Shown piece after piece: positions 26,184 to 35,988 of a DNA stretch of 64,000 nt. The DNA is from an uncultured Pelagibacteraceae bacterium (GTDB lineage: Bacteria > Pseudomonadota > Alphaproteobacteria > Pelagibacterales > Pelagibacteraceae): assembly GCA_902594255.1 (NCBI GenBank), contig CACJLN010000006.1:17786-81785 (forward strand), in the 5' to 3' direction. A program made the translations under genes and the position numbers. Below the pieces are notes generated by a model that did no database searches, had not been told where the DNA came from, and saw only the letters and a list, made by a program, of their open reading frames with translations. The first letter of the stretch is position 1, and each line of letters opens with the position of its first letter.

Positions 26184-26651
26184 ATGTTCAAAAAAAGAGA
26201 AAATGTAGTCGAAATCGAAGAAGGCAATCTTCTATCTCCAAAATTTGATAATGATGGACTTATTCCAGTTATTACAATGTGTGCAAAAACAAAAGAGATT
26301 TTAATGCACGGCTATATGAATGTTGAGGCGCTAAAAAAAACAATTGAAACAAAAGAGGCTCATTATTTTAGTCGATCAAGAAATGCTATCTGGCATAAAG
26401 GAAAAACAAGCGGTTTTACTCAAAAAGTAAATGAAATAAGAATTGATGATGACCAAGATTCTATATGGTTAACAGTAGATATTGGTGATGGTGCAAGTTG
26501 TCATGTCGGTTATAGATCATGTTTTTATAGATCAATTCCCTTAGGACCTATCGATAATGGACGTAAAGTTGAAATGAAATTTTTAGAAAAAGAAAAAAAG
26601 TTTGATCCAGAAAAAGTTTATAAAGGTCAACCAAATCCCACTAAGATATAA
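26184..26651 (+). CDS. hisI: Phosphoribosyl-AMP cyclohydrolase
   Basis: Third step of histidine synthesis: opens the adenine ring of phosphoribosyl-AMP. The 155-residue protein contains the SRSRNAIWHKGKTSG signature and the DIGDGASCHVGYRSCFYRS zinc-binding cysteines. It is a monofunctional PRA-CH without a fused HisE domain. Followed five bases later by the 2OG-oxygenase-like gene on the same strand. Confidence 0.93.
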   Translation: MFKKRENVVEIEEGNLLSPKFDNDGLIPVITMCAKTKEILMHGYMNVEALKKTIETKEAHYFSRSRNAIWHKGKTSGFTQKVNEIRIDDDQDSIWLTVDIGDGASCHVGYRSCFYRSIPLGPIDNGRKVEMKFLEKEKKFDPEKVYKGQPNPTKI

Positions 26652-26656
26652 GACTT

Positions 26657-27265
26657 ATGAAAGTGTTAAGCCCGTTTGGCCCTAAGATTGCTTTAGTCAA
26701 AATTCCGAAAAAAATTATAAATAATATCAATTTGGAAGTAGATAAAATTATAAGTGATAAAAAGAGATTAAAAAAAAGTGATTACTCAAAAAAATTGGTT
26801 GGTCAAGTTATGCAAGAAGTAAAATTAGATAATAAATTTATCAAAAAGAATCTTTTAAAATTTGTTAAAGATAATATCAAGAAATATATAAAGCAAAGTT
26901 CTAAAAGAAATGTTAAAAAGATAAATCTTAAAAGTCTTTGGGTGGTGAGACAATTTAAAAATGAGTATAATCCAATTCATTTTCATAGTGGTAATATTTC
27001 AGGTGTTGGTTATTTAAAAATACCCAAAAATATTACTAAAAGTAAAAAAAGACTTAAAACAAATGGAACTATAGATTTTATCCATGGCTCAAAATCATTT
27101 TTAAGTGATAGTTTATTTAATCATAATCCAAAAGTTGGTGATATGATTTTATTTCCAAACAATTTAATGCATACCGCTTACCCTTTTAAAAGAGAGGGAG
27201 AGCGAAGATCTTTTTCTTTTAATGTAGATATTGATAAAAAAACATTAGATATTTTTAATGGATAA
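26657..27265 (+). CDS. Putative 2OG-Fe(II) oxygenase
   Basis: A 202-residue protein. The N-terminal half is helical and lysine-rich. The C-terminal half resembles the 2OG-FeII_Oxy_5 group: a histidine pair in NPIHFHSGNISGVGYL and a distal histidine in LFPNNLMHTAYPF, followed by the GERRSFSFNV strand whose Arg would bind the 2-oxoglutarate carboxylate. The substrate is unknown. It overlaps the next gene (DUF2237) by 8 bases and follows hisI by 5 bases. Confidence 0.7.
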   Translation: MKVLSPFGPKIALVKIPKKIINNINLEVDKIISDKKRLKKSDYSKKLVGQVMQEVKLDNKFIKKNLLKFVKDNIKKYIKQSSKRNVKKINLKSLWVVRQFKNEYNPIHFHSGNISGVGYLKIPKNITKSKKRLKTNGTIDFIHGSKSFLSDSLFNHNPKVGDMILFPNNLMHTAYPFKREGERRSFSFNVDIDKKTLDIFNG

Positions 27266-27632
27266 AATTCAAAAAAACGTTTTAGGTGAGGATTTAGAGC
27301 TTTGTTCTAATAACCCTTTAACCGGCTGGTATAGAGATGGATGTTGCAATACCGATGAAAATGATCATGGTTTGCATACTGTTTGTGCAAAAGTAACTAC
27401 AGAATTTTTAGAATGGTGTAAAGATGCTGGTAATGATTTAATTACACCTCACCCTGAATTTGGATTTCCAGGACTTAAAGATGGTGATGGTTGGTGTGTT
27501 TGTGCAACTTGGTATGCAAGAGCTGTGGAAGCTGGAAAAGGTTGTCCTATTTATCTAAAGAGTACTCATGAAAATACTTTAAAGTTAATTCCAATTGAAA
27601 CATTAAAAAAATTTGCAATAGATTTGTCTTAA
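27258..27632 (+). CDS. DUF2237 family protein
   Basis: A 124-residue protein rich in conserved Cys, Gly and Trp: NVLGEDLELCSNNPLTGWYRDG, HTVCAKVTTEFL, and GDGWCVCATWYARA. This matches DUF2237, a widespread family without a known function whose opening NVLG..L..C is diagnostic. The start overlaps the oxygenase gene by 8 bases. Its stop touches the stop of the convergent ETF-QO gene with no base between. Confidence 0.82.
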   Translation: MDKIQKNVLGEDLELCSNNPLTGWYRDGCCNTDENDHGLHTVCAKVTTEFLEWCKDAGNDLITPHPEFGFPGLKDGDGWCVCATWYARAVEAGKGCPIYLKSTHENTLKLIPIETLKKFAIDLS

Positions 27633-29252
27633 TTACATGTTCCCATATCTTGGTCCACCTCCACCTTCAGGTGTAACCCAAGTAATGTTTTGTGATGGTT
27701 CTTTGATATCGCAAGTTTTACAGTGAATACAATTTTGAGAATTAATTACAAATTTATTAATATTATTTTCTGTTTGAACCTCGTAAACACCTGCTGGACA
27801 ATATCTTTGGGCAGGCTCATCATATTCTTCTAAAGTATAATTAATGGGTAAATTTGGATCCTTTAACTTCAAGTGAACTGGTTGATTATCGGCATGATTG
27901 GTGCCTGTTAGATAAACAGAGCTTGTTTTATCAAAAGTAAGAATATTATCTGGTTTAGGATAATCAATTTTGGGCATCTCTTTAGCTGATTTTAATGTCT
28001 GATGATCTGCATGTTTATGTCTTAATGTGAATGGAAGTTTGCCTCTAAACAGAATTTGGTCAATTCCTGTAAAAATAATCCCCAATATTAAACCCCAGCT
28101 AAAACTAGGTTTTACATTTCTAGCTTTATATAACTCATCATAGAGCCAACTTTGTTTGAACTTTTCCTCAAAGTTAGACAAATCCTTATCATTTTTGATG
28201 TGTTCATTAATTGCTTCAGCAGCTATTATTCCACTTTTCATAGCAGTATGAGAACCTTTTATTTTTGGCATATTTAATGTTCCAGCATCACATCCAATGA
28301 GTAATGCACCAGGCATAAACATTTTTGGTAAACTTTGGAAACCACCTTCAATCAATGCTCTTGCACCATAAGAAATTCTTTTTCCTCCCTCTATCATTTT
28401 TTTTATGGCTGGATGAGTTTTAAATCTCTGAAATTCATCGAATGGTGATAAATGGGGATTTTTATAATCTAATCCAATTACATATCCTAAAAAAATTTGT
28501 TTGTTTTCAGCATGATAGATAAAACTTCCACCGTAAGTGCTGTTATCCAATGGCCAACCAGCACTATGTATAACCATTCCTTCATGATGATTTTTATCTT
28601 CTATTTCCCAAATTTCTTTAAAACCAATTCCATACTGTTGAGGATCTTTTCCTTTATCAAGTTCAAACTTTTTAATTAATTGTTTTCCTAAATGTCCTCT
28701 GCATCCTTCAGCAAATACAGTAACCTTTCCTAACAATTCTATCCCAGGTTCAAAACTATCTTTTTTATTTCCGTCTTTGTCTACTCCCATATCTTGAGTG
28801 GCCACACCTTTAACTGAACCGTCTTCATTATATAAAATTTCACTAGCGGGAAAGCCTGGAAAAATTTCGACACCTAAACTTTCCGCTTGTTCTGCTAACC
28901 ACCTACACAAATTAGCAAGACTAATTATATAGTTTTTATGGTTTTGTTGAACAGACGGTAATAACCAAGTTGGCCAACTTAATGATTTTGTTTTACTTAA
29001 AAATAAAAATTTTTCTTTAGTAACTTTGGTTTTGATTGGTGCATTTAATTCTTTCCAGTTTGGAAACAATTCATCTAGAGCTCTAGTTTCAAAAACATTT
29101 CCACTTAATATATGAGCACCAATCTCCGATGCCTTTTCTAAAATACAAATGTTTAATTCTGAGTTTAATTGTTTTAATTTAATTGCAGTTGTTAATCCAG
29201 ATGGACCACCACCTACAATAACAACATCATATTCCATTTTCTCTCTGGACAT
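27633..29252 (-). CDS. Electron transfer flavoprotein-ubiquinone oxidoreductase
   Basis: Inner-membrane FAD/4Fe-4S enzyme that passes electrons from reduced ETF to ubiquinone. The N-terminal dinucleotide site is DVVIVGGGPSGLTTAIKL, and HILSGNVFE is typical of the family. The C-terminus has the cluster cysteines RYCPAGVY and NCIHCKTCDIKEP. The 539-residue length is normal. It is last in the unit dimethylglycine dehydrogenase-etfB-etfA-ETF-QO and completes the path to the quinone pool. Confidence 0.94.
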   Translation of the reverse strand: MSREKMEYDVVIVGGGPSGLTTAIKLKQLNSELNICILEKASEIGAHILSGNVFETRALDELFPNWKELNAPIKTKVTKEKFLFLSKTKSLSWPTWLLPSVQQNHKNYIISLANLCRWLAEQAESLGVEIFPGFPASEILYNEDGSVKGVATQDMGVDKDGNKKDSFEPGIELLGKVTVFAEGCRGHLGKQLIKKFELDKGKDPQQYGIGFKEIWEIEDKNHHEGMVIHSAGWPLDNSTYGGSFIYHAENKQIFLGYVIGLDYKNPHLSPFDEFQRFKTHPAIKKMIEGGKRISYGARALIEGGFQSLPKMFMPGALLIGCDAGTLNMPKIKGSHTAMKSGIIAAEAINEHIKNDKDLSNFEEKFKQSWLYDELYKARNVKPSFSWGLILGIIFTGIDQILFRGKLPFTLRHKHADHQTLKSAKEMPKIDYPKPDNILTFDKTSSVYLTGTNHADNQPVHLKLKDPNLPINYTLEEYDEPAQRYCPAGVYEVQTENNINKFVINSQNCIHCKTCDIKEPSQNITWVTPEGGGGPRYGNM

Positions 29253-29275
29253 AGAGTAATTTTTTACAGATTATA

Positions 29276-30229
29276 TTATTTTTGTATAGTGTTTAATTTG
29301 TTCAATTCTTCCAAAAATTTTGGTAGTGCATCAAATAAATCTGCCTCTAAACCATAATCTGCAACACTAAAAATTGGAGCTTCCCCATCTTTATTTATAG
29401 CAACAATTACTTTGCTCTCTTTCATTCCAGCCAAATGCTGAATAGCACCAGAAATTCCTACAGCAATGTATAGGTCTGGCACAACTACTTTGCCAGTTTG
29501 TCCAACTTGATGATCATTTGTTATATAACCTGCATCAACTGCAGCTCTCGAAGCACCGATAGCGGCATTAAGTTTATCCGCAACAGCAGTAATTAATTTA
29601 AAATTTTCACCACTTTGCATACCTCTGCCACCAGAAACGACTACTCTAGCAGTTCCCAATTCTGGTCTATCTGATTTGATTTCCTCTTTTTTTATAAATT
29701 TAGTAATTTCTGTTGCTTCAGCAGCATCACCATTTTGTATTTCAGCTGACCCACCAGATGTTGGAGCAGGGTCAAAAGATGTGGGTCTGATTGTTACACA
29801 CTTTATTTTATCATTACTTTTTACTGTAGCAAATGCGTTACCTGCATAAATTGGTCTTTGAAATGTATCTTCAGATATTACTTTCGTAATATCACTTATC
29901 TGAGAAACATCTAGTAAAGCCGCAACTCTTGGCATTAAGTTCTTTCCAAAAGTATTAGCTGAACATATTATATGTGAATAATTTCCAGAAAGTTTTATAA
30001 TTACTGATGTGTAGTTTTCTGCTATGTAATTTTCATAAATTGGATTATTTACATTTATAACCTTTTTAACATTAGGAACCTGAGAAATTGATTTTGCTAC
30101 CTCTTCAGAATTTGACCCAATTACTAAAACATGAACATCTTCATTAATTTGAGATGCAGCAGAAATTGCATTAAAAGTAAAAGGTTTAACTTCTTTATTG
30201 TTATGTTCTGCTATTAATAAAACTGACAT
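29276..30229 (-). CDS. etfA: Electron transfer flavoprotein alpha subunit
   Basis: Large ETF subunit carrying FAD. The 317 residues end with the FAD-binding domain: VVSGGRGMQSGENF, GQTGKVVVPDLYIAVGISG and SKVIVAINKDGEAPIF are diagnostic. It overlaps etfB by one base and precedes ETF-QO by 23 bases. Likely acceptor for the dimethylglycine dehydrogenase encoded at the head of the unit. Confidence 0.95.
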   Translation of the reverse strand: MSVLLIAEHNNKEVKPFTFNAISAASQINEDVHVLVIGSNSEEVAKSISQVPNVKKVINVNNPIYENYIAENYTSVIIKLSGNYSHIICSANTFGKNLMPRVAALLDVSQISDITKVISEDTFQRPIYAGNAFATVKSNDKIKCVTIRPTSFDPAPTSGGSAEIQNGDAAEATEITKFIKKEEIKSDRPELGTARVVVSGGRGMQSGENFKLITAVADKLNAAIGASRAAVDAGYITNDHQVGQTGKVVVPDLYIAVGISGAIQHLAGMKESKVIVAINKDGEAPIFSVADYGLEADLFDALPKFLEELNKLNTIQK

Positions 30230-30978
30230 TATATTACTTTAGCTTCATTTTTTAATTTTTGAACTAATTCTTCAACACTTGCGACTTTAATCCCAGCTTT
30301 TCTTTTTGGGGGCTCTTCTACTTTAATTTGCTCTATTCTTGATTTTACGTCGACTCCAAGATCACCAGCACTTATTTGCTCTATAGGTTTCTTCTTAGCT
30401 TTCATTATATTTGGTAAAGAGGCATATCTTGGTTCGTTTAATCTTAAGTCACAAGTAACTATAGCAGGTACGTTTACCTCAATAGTCTCCAGTCCTTCAT
30501 CGACCTCCCTAGTGACCTCTAAAGTTTTTTCTTTTACTTCTATTTTTGATGCAAATGTTGCTTGTGGCCAATTTAATAGCGCAGCTAACATTTGACCGGT
30601 TTGATTACAATCATCATCAATAGCTTGTTTACCCATAAAAACTAGATCTGGCTTTTCTTTTTCAACAATCTTTTTTAAAATTTTGGAAACCGCCAAAGGT
30701 TCTATTACCCCATTAACTTTTACTAAAATACCTCTATCAGCTCCAACAGCTAATGCTTTTCTTACAGTTTCTTGTGCCTTTTCTTCTCCAACCGAAACTG
30801 CTACAACTTCTTTAGCCTTGCCTGCTTCTTTAATTTTTACTGCTTCCTCTATTGCATTATCATCTGGAGGATTTGTAGACATCTTAACATTGTCAGTAAC
30901 TACCCCAGAGTTATCTTCTTTGACTCTTATTTGAACGTTATAATCAATAACTCTTTTGACTGCGACTAGGATTTTCAT
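30229..30978 (-). CDS. etfB: Electron transfer flavoprotein beta subunit
   Basis: Small ETF subunit, which binds AMP. The 249 residues include [44 protein letters not shown] and the [20 protein letters not shown] signature. Start and stop overlap the dehydrogenase and etfA genes by one base each, indicating translational coupling and matched stoichiometry. Confidence 0.95.
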   Translation of the reverse strand: MKILVAVKRVIDYNVQIRVKEDNSGVVTDNVKMSTNPPDDNAIEEAVKIKEAGKAKEVVAVSVGEEKAQETVRKALAVGADRGILVKVNGVIEPLAVSKILKKIVEKEKPDLVFMGKQAIDDDCNQTGQMLAALLNWPQATFASKIEVKEKTLEVTREVDEGLETIEVNVPAIVTCDLRLNEPRYASLPNIMKAKKKPIEQISAGDLGVDVKSRIEQIKVEEPPKRKAGIKVASVEELVQKLKNEAKVI

Positions 30979-33410
30979 TAAGCTCTCAATAATTTATTTT
31001 CATTATCATAGGGGCTTTCTTCCAAAATTGTTGCCTCATACATTTTTCCCAGTATATCAACTTTTAGTTTTTCACCAACATTGGCTAAATCAGGTTTGAC
31101 CATTGCAAGTGCGATTGATTTATCTAATCTAAAACCATACTCACCACCTGTAGCTCTTCCAACTACTTTATTATCTTTATAAATTGGATTGTTTCCTAAA
31201 ACATCCGAGTCTGTTGTATTATGAACTTCAAGAGTTACTAATTTATTATCAAAACCTTTTTCTCTCCATTTATTAAGCGCTTCTAAACCAATAAAGTTGC
31301 CTTTATTTGGGTGAACAAATCTATCTAAACCTGACTCATAGGGAGAATATTCAATTGACAATTCTGTACCTACAAGTTTGTAAGATTTCTCAATTCTTAA
31401 ACTATTCATCGCTCGTATACCAAAAGGTTTCAGTCCTAAATCTTTACCTGCTTCCATCAACTTATCAAAAATATGATTTTGATATTCAATTGGATGATGG
31501 AGCTCCCATCCTAACTCTCCAACAAAATTTACTCTCATTGCATTTACTGGTGCATATCCAACATTGACATTTTTAGCGGTAAGCCATTTAAAGTTTTCAT
31601 TTGAAAAATCATCAGTTGAAACTTTCTGCATCAGTTCTCTTGCTTTTGGTCCCGCAACTACAAGAACTCCAGTGCTATTTGTAAGATCCTCAAATATAAC
31701 TGATCCATCCGTTGGCATCCATTTTTGGATCCAATCGTGATCTAATCTTAAATTTGCACCCGCTGATACAAGATAGTAACTATTTTCTGCTTCTTTCATA
31801 ATTGTAAATTCTGAATGCACACCGCCTTTTGTGTTAAGGGCATGACATAAATTTATTCTACCGATCTTTTTAGGTAGTTTATTTGCAACTAAATAATCTA
31901 AAAACTCCTCTGCTTTTGGACCTCTAATTCTACATTTCGCAAATGCAGTCATATCTAAAAGCCCGACGTTTTTTTTTACGTTTTCACATTCCCTTTTAAT
32001 TGCATCAAACCACTTAGATCTTCTAAATGACCAATCATCTTTTTGTTCCATGCCATCAGTTGCAAAAAAATTTGGTCTTTCCCAACCAAATTTTTGACCA
32101 AAAACTGCTCCAAGTTCTTTCATTCTTTCGTAACAAGGTGATGTTCTAAGTGGTCTTGCAGCTGGTCTTTCTTCGTCGGGATAATGAACGATAAAAACGT
32201 GACTGTAAGCCTCTTCGTTTTTTGCTTTTAAATAAGACTTAGTCGCATAATTACCATAACGTCTTGGCTCAACGCCAAGCATATCAATTGTTGGTTCACC
32301 ATCAATGATCCATTCTGCCAATTGCCAACCTGCTCCACCCGCAGCAGTAATTCCAAAACTATGACCTTCATTAATCCAAAAGTTTTTTAATCCCCAGGCA
32401 GGACCAACTATCGGGTTTCCATCCGGAGTATAACAAATTGCCCCGTTGTAAACTTTTTTAACACCAACTTCACCAAAAGCGGGCACACGATGTATTGCGC
32501 CTTCAATATGTGGAGCAAGTCTGTCTAAATCTTCTTGAAATAATTCATACTCTGAATTTTTTGATGGTCCTTCCACATAACAAGCTGGAGCACCATCTTC
32601 ATATGGACCTAGAATTAATCCACCAGCTTCTTCTCTCATATACCATCTACTATCGCTATCTCTTAATACGCCCATCTCAGGAAGACCTGCTTTTTTTCTT
32701 TTTTGAATTTCAGGATGAGGTTCAGTAACAATGTACTGATGCTCTACAGGTATAACTGGAATGTCTAGTCCTACCATTTCTCCAGTTTGTCTAGCAAAAT
32801 TACCTGAACAAGAAATCACATGTTCACATTCAATCGATCCTTTGTCAGTTTCAACAATCCATCCATCTTTTGTTTGTCTCATTGATAAAACAGTAGTATT
32901 ACGATAAATTTCAGCTCCTCTATTTCTTGCCCCTGTTGCAAGAGCTTGTGTTAAATCTGCTGGTTGAATATATCCATCTTCTGGATGTTGAATTGCTCCA
33001 ATTAAATCATCGGTATGACACAAGGGCCAAATTTCTTTTACTTGTTGAGGTGTTAAAAATTTTACATCAACTCCTATAGTTTTTGCTACTCCTGCATACT
33101 GATGATATTCATCCATCCTGTCTTTCGTGCTTGCGAGACGTATATTTGAAACAACACTAAACCCAACATTTTTTCCTGTTTCTTCTTCTAATGTTTTATA
33201 TAGATTAACAGCGTATTTATGAAGCTGACCAACTGAATAACTCATATTAAATAGAGGCAATAGTCCAGCAGCATGCCAAGTTGAACCTGAAGTTAATTCT
33301 TTACGTTCAACTAAAACAACATCTGACCACCCTTTTTTAGCTAAATGATAAAGTGCACTAACACCAACAACTCCTCCACCAACTACAACTACTTTTGTTT
33401 TAGTTTTCAT
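30978..33410 (-). CDS. Dimethylglycine/sarcosine dehydrogenase-like flavoprotein with GcvT domain
   Basis: An 810-residue two-domain enzyme. The N-terminal FAD oxidoreductase opens with [18 protein letters not shown] and carries [12 protein letters not shown], where the histidine aligns with the covalent-FAD histidine of dimethylglycine dehydrogenase. The C-terminal GcvT/folate domain (from about residue 440) has [26 protein letters not shown] and [10 protein letters not shown]. Such enzymes demethylate an N-methyl amine and transfer the carbon to THF, giving electrons to ETF. Heading an operon with etfBA and ETF-QO, it most likely serves glycine betaine breakdown. Dimethylglycine versus sarcosine cannot be settled from sequence. 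Confidence 0.88.
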   Translation of the reverse strand: MKTKTKVVVVGGGVVGVSALYHLAKKGWSDVVLVERKELTSGSTWHAAGLLPLFNMSYSVGQLHKYAVNLYKTLEEETGKNVGFSVVSNIRLASTKDRMDEYHQYAGVAKTIGVDVKFLTPQQVKEIWPLCHTDDLIGAIQHPEDGYIQPADLTQALATGARNRGAEIYRNTTVLSMRQTKDGWIVETDKGSIECEHVISCSGNFARQTGEMVGLDIPVIPVEHQYIVTEPHPEIQKRKKAGLPEMGVLRDSDSRWYMREEAGGLILGPYEDGAPACYVEGPSKNSEYELFQEDLDRLAPHIEGAIHRVPAFGEVGVKKVYNGAICYTPDGNPIVGPAWGLKNFWINEGHSFGITAAGGAGWQLAEWIIDGEPTIDMLGVEPRRYGNYATKSYLKAKNEEAYSHVFIVHYPDEERPAARPLRTSPCYERMKELGAVFGQKFGWERPNFFATDGMEQKDDWSFRRSKWFDAIKRECENVKKNVGLLDMTAFAKCRIRGPKAEEFLDYLVANKLPKKIGRINLCHALNTKGGVHSEFTIMKEAENSYYLVSAGANLRLDHDWIQKWMPTDGSVIFEDLTNSTGVLVVAGPKARELMQKVSTDDFSNENFKWLTAKNVNVGYAPVNAMRVNFVGELGWELHHPIEYQNHIFDKLMEAGKDLGLKPFGIRAMNSLRIEKSYKLVGTELSIEYSPYESGLDRFVHPNKGNFIGLEALNKWREKGFDNKLVTLEVHNTTDSDVLGNNPIYKDNKVVGRATGGEYGFRLDKSIALAMVKPDLANVGEKLKVDILGKMYEATILEESPYDNENKLLRA

Positions 33411-33465
33411 AAAATGATTCCTACTAAATTTTTATTCATTTCGAAACAAAATTGTATAAATGATC

Positions 33466-33930
33466 TCAAATTGAACTTCCTAATGGTTCGGGACTTGAAA
33501 CCATTGTTGTCAACCAACAGTTATTTAGAGGTCCATCACCCAAGTATTTTTCTACTTGCCAATTGAACTTATGATAAGTCTTTTCTTTATCTAATAAAAT
33601 AACCTCAAATTGAACCCAGCTATCTCCTGATCTAGTTTGAGTAATAGTATGACTTAAATGATTTATCATCATTTGATAATTATTGCCTTTGATCATCTTC
33701 TTAAACCTATCTAGGGGTCCTGTAGCTTGTTTATTATTAGGGTGAGCAAAATTCCAGGTTTGTTCTATACCACTATCCTTAAATTTTTCGTTATTTTTTT
33801 GTAAACCAAGTAACTGTATCTTAACAACTTCGGCTGGTTGAATAGAGCTATTAGGCTTAATTAGTTCGGCTTTTGAAATTGAAGTTGAAACGAAAAAAAT
33901 AATTAATAATTTTAAATATTTATTGAGCAT
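33466..33930 (-). CDS. Exported DUF4864-like protein
   Basis: A 154-residue protein with an N-terminal signal peptide (KLLIIFFVSTSISKA) and a small alpha+beta domain. The pattern AEVVKIQLLGLQKN, WNFAHPNNKQATGPLDRFKKMI and WQVEKYLGDGPLNNCWLTTMV resembles DUF4864, an uncharacterised periplasmic family. It precedes the dimethylglycine dehydrogenase gene by 55 bases on the same strand, and follows the CoA-binding protein gene by 14 bases. Confidence 0.68.
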   Translation of the reverse strand: MLNKYLKLLIIFFVSTSISKAELIKPNSSIQPAEVVKIQLLGLQKNNEKFKDSGIEQTWNFAHPNNKQATGPLDRFKKMIKGNNYQMMINHLSHTITQTRSGDSWVQFEVILLDKEKTYHKFNWQVEKYLGDGPLNNCWLTTMVSSPEPLGSSI

Positions 33931-33944
33931 TTTTTAAGAATTTT

Positions 33945-34346
33945 TTAATTAAGATATTTCTCAATCTCAATCTTAGTACATTTATTCTCAACATAAATTA
34001 TATTATTTGCCTCAGCTATTTTTCTAGCGTCAGGACTTTTGATATCTAGCTGTAACCACAAGACTTTTGCTTTTATTTTGACTGCTTCGTTAGCAATTTC
34101 AACAGCTTCATTTGATGGCCTAAAAACATCAATTATATCTACTTGTCCGTCAATTTCAGAAACTTTTGCATACACTTTCTCACCTAGAATTTTTTCACCT
34201 CTAATAGTTGGATTGACTGGATAAACTTTATAACCATTATTTTGAAGATATTTCATTACAATTGATGAGGTTTTTTCTAAGTTCTTACTTGCACCGACTA
34301 AAGCAATATTTTTATATTTAGTTAAAATATCTTTAGTCTCTGCCAT
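33945..34346 (-). CDS. CoA-binding domain protein (YccU-like)
   Basis: A 133-residue single Rossmann domain. IALVGASKNLEKTSSIVMKYL and YKVYPVNPTIRGEKILGEKVY are the CoA_binding_2 signature, and DVFRPSNEAVEIANEAV follows. Family members such as E. coli YccU bind CoA, but their role is unclear. It lies one base downstream of the enoyl-CoA hydratase gene, consistent with CoA-linked metabolism. Confidence 0.85.
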   Translation of the reverse strand: MAETKDILTKYKNIALVGASKNLEKTSSIVMKYLQNNGYKVYPVNPTIRGEKILGEKVYAKVSEIDGQVDIIDVFRPSNEAVEIANEAVKIKAKVLWLQLDIKSPDARKIAEANNIIYVENKCTKIEIEKYLN

Positions 34347-34347
34347 C

Positions 34348-35118
34348 TTATTTATTTTTCCAAACTGGTTTCCTTTTTTCTATAAAAGCAGAAATTCCCT
34401 CTTTTGCATCCATTGCCATCATATTTATTGTCATCATCTTACTTGTGTGTGAGTAAGCTTTTCTGAGTGGCATTTCTAATTGCTTATAAAAAGTTTGTTT
34501 TCCAATTTTAATTGTAAGATTAGATTTAGATGCAATTTTTTTTGCAATTTTTAAAACTTCTTTATTTAACTTTGATTTTGGAAAATAGTCATTAATCAAT
34601 CCAATTTCTTTTGCATAATTTGCTTTAATTGGTTCTCCAGTTAATAACATCTTCATCATTGGTTTTCTGTTAACTTTCCGACTAACAGCAACCATAGGTG
34701 TACTACAAAATAAACCGATGTTTACCCCTGGAGTAGCAAATAATGCTTCTTTAGTGCTATAAGCCAAATCACAACTGGCAACTAATTGACATCCTGCTGC
34801 ATAAGCTGCTCCATGCACTTTTGCAATCACTGGTTTTCTACCCTCAACTATCCGCAGCATTAGTTTTGAGCATAAATTAAATAATCTTTGATATTTTTTT
34901 TTGCTTTTTAAGTTTCTTACTTCTTTTAAATTATGACCTGCGCTAAAACCTTTTCCTGCTCCCTCAAGAATTATTACTTTTGTTTTTCTATCGTAATCTA
35001 ATTTTTTAAAAACTTTGATAAGATCATTTAAATTTTTAAATGATAAAGAATTGTATGTTTTTGGTTCATTAATAATTATTCGTGAAATATCTTTTAATTT
35101 TACAACTTTAATATTCAT
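34348..35118 (-). CDS. Enoyl-CoA hydratase/isomerase family protein
   Basis: A 256-residue crotonase-fold protein. GAGKGFSAGHNLKEVR forms one oxyanion-hole strand, AKVHGAAYAAGCQLVASCDLAYS the second, and FATPGVNIGLFCSTPM the following helix. Both oxyanion-hole peptides are intact. The catalytic glutamates of classical enoyl-CoA hydratase are not obvious, so the exact reaction (hydration, isomerisation or hydrolysis) is uncertain. It sits between the nucleotidyltransferase and CoA-binding genes on the same strand. Confidence 0.85.
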   Translation of the reverse strand: MNIKVVKLKDISRIIINEPKTYNSLSFKNLNDLIKVFKKLDYDRKTKVIILEGAGKGFSAGHNLKEVRNLKSKKKYQRLFNLCSKLMLRIVEGRKPVIAKVHGAAYAAGCQLVASCDLAYSTKEALFATPGVNIGLFCSTPMVAVSRKVNRKPMMKMLLTGEPIKANYAKEIGLINDYFPKSKLNKEVLKIAKKIASKSNLTIKIGKQTFYKQLEMPLRKAYSHTSKMMTINMMAMDAKEGISAFIEKRKPVWKNK

Positions 35119-35124
35119 TAATTA

Positions 35125-35499
35125 TTATTTTAATTTGCCCTCTTCTCTCATCTTGGCTCTTATTTTAGTTGCAGAGATTTCTTGAATTTCTTTTGAGAGC
35201 TCAATTTCTTCAATTTGATAACCTACGCCCCTACCATAACAAATATTTGTTATATTTGGTACTAACACAATTTTGTATCGTCCTTCAAATTCAGGTTTAA
35301 GTCTATCCTCTATATTTTTTTTCACAGTTTCAAAATCAAATGGATTGTCATCAACACCCTGAACATCTCTAATCTGTATACAAACTTGACCTGTTTTTTT
35401 TAAAATTTCTTTAAATAATGCATAATGACCATCGTGAAAGGGTTGCCACCTTCCTAACATTTGTGCAGTTGGTTTTTTATTGTCCCACTTATAGGTCAT
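35125..35499 (-). CDS. Cytidylyltransferase-fold nucleotidyltransferase
   Basis: A 124-residue single-domain nucleotidyltransferase. GRWQPFHDGHYALFKEIL contains the HxGH active-site motif and ISATKIR is the second ATP-binding motif (ISxTxxR). The order resembles NMN or phosphopantetheine adenylyltransferases, but the length and middle region do not point to either. I use ATG 35497-35499 (MTYKWDNKK); the longer reading from 35556 lies inside the kinase gene. It overlaps the kinase gene by 11 bases, so the two are translated together and probably act on one substrate in sequence. Confidence 0.75.
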   Translation of the reverse strand: MTYKWDNKKPTAQMLGRWQPFHDGHYALFKEILKKTGQVCIQIRDVQGVDDNPFDFETVKKNIEDRLKPEFEGRYKIVLVPNITNICYGRGVGYQIEEIELSKEIQEISATKIRAKMREEGKLK

Positions 35500-35905
35500 T
35501 TTTAATCTCCTTAAGTATTTTTGGAGCCCAATTTTTAGCATCTTGTGAAGTAACATGAAAGTTATACTTATCAGGCTTTACAAACATTTTATTAGTATCT
35601 TCAAATCTACCTTCTTTAATAGTATCAACCCAAATGATAAAATCTGCAGGAAATAATTTCCTAGCCTCAGGTGTTGGGCATATGAAATCAGCTACGACAA
35701 AATTTCCATCTTTTTTTAGCTTTAAGGCAAAATCAGCCATTCTCTTTGATTGCCTTTTTCTTCCTTCCTCTGAAAAATCCCAGTCATTTGCTTCTTTTCT
35801 AACCTCATCAGCGTTCAATCTTTTAGCATTAAGTAATGGAGCTAACTCATTAGCTAAGGTTGTTTTTCCTGACCCAGGCAGACCCATTATTAAAATAATT
35901 TTCAT
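35489..35905 (-). CDS. P-loop kinase, adenylylsulfate kinase-like
   Basis: A 138-residue kinase starting at ATG 35903-35905 (MKIILIMGLPGSGKTTLANELA). The Walker A motif is at about residues 8-15. RLNADEVRKEANDWDFSEEGR resembles the substrate-binding region of APS kinase, but it lacks the full APS-kinase core and is shorter than CysC (about 200). The longer frame to 36016 carries a poor N-terminus and would overlap the divergent metF-like gene. It forms an operon with the downstream nucleotidyltransferase gene. The phosphate acceptor is unknown. Confidence 0.72.
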   Translation of the reverse strand: MKIILIMGLPGSGKTTLANELAPLLNAKRLNADEVRKEANDWDFSEEGRKRQSKRMADFALKLKKDGNFVVADFICPTPEARKLFPADFIIWVDTIKEGRFEDTNKMFVKPDKYNFHVTSQDAKNWAPKILKEIKNDL

Positions 35906-35988
35906 AATTGTTTTGTGACAATAAAAATCGATTCTATCAAGCTGAATTTCTTTGACAGCTTTTTTAAAAAAGATAATCATCCTATTAA

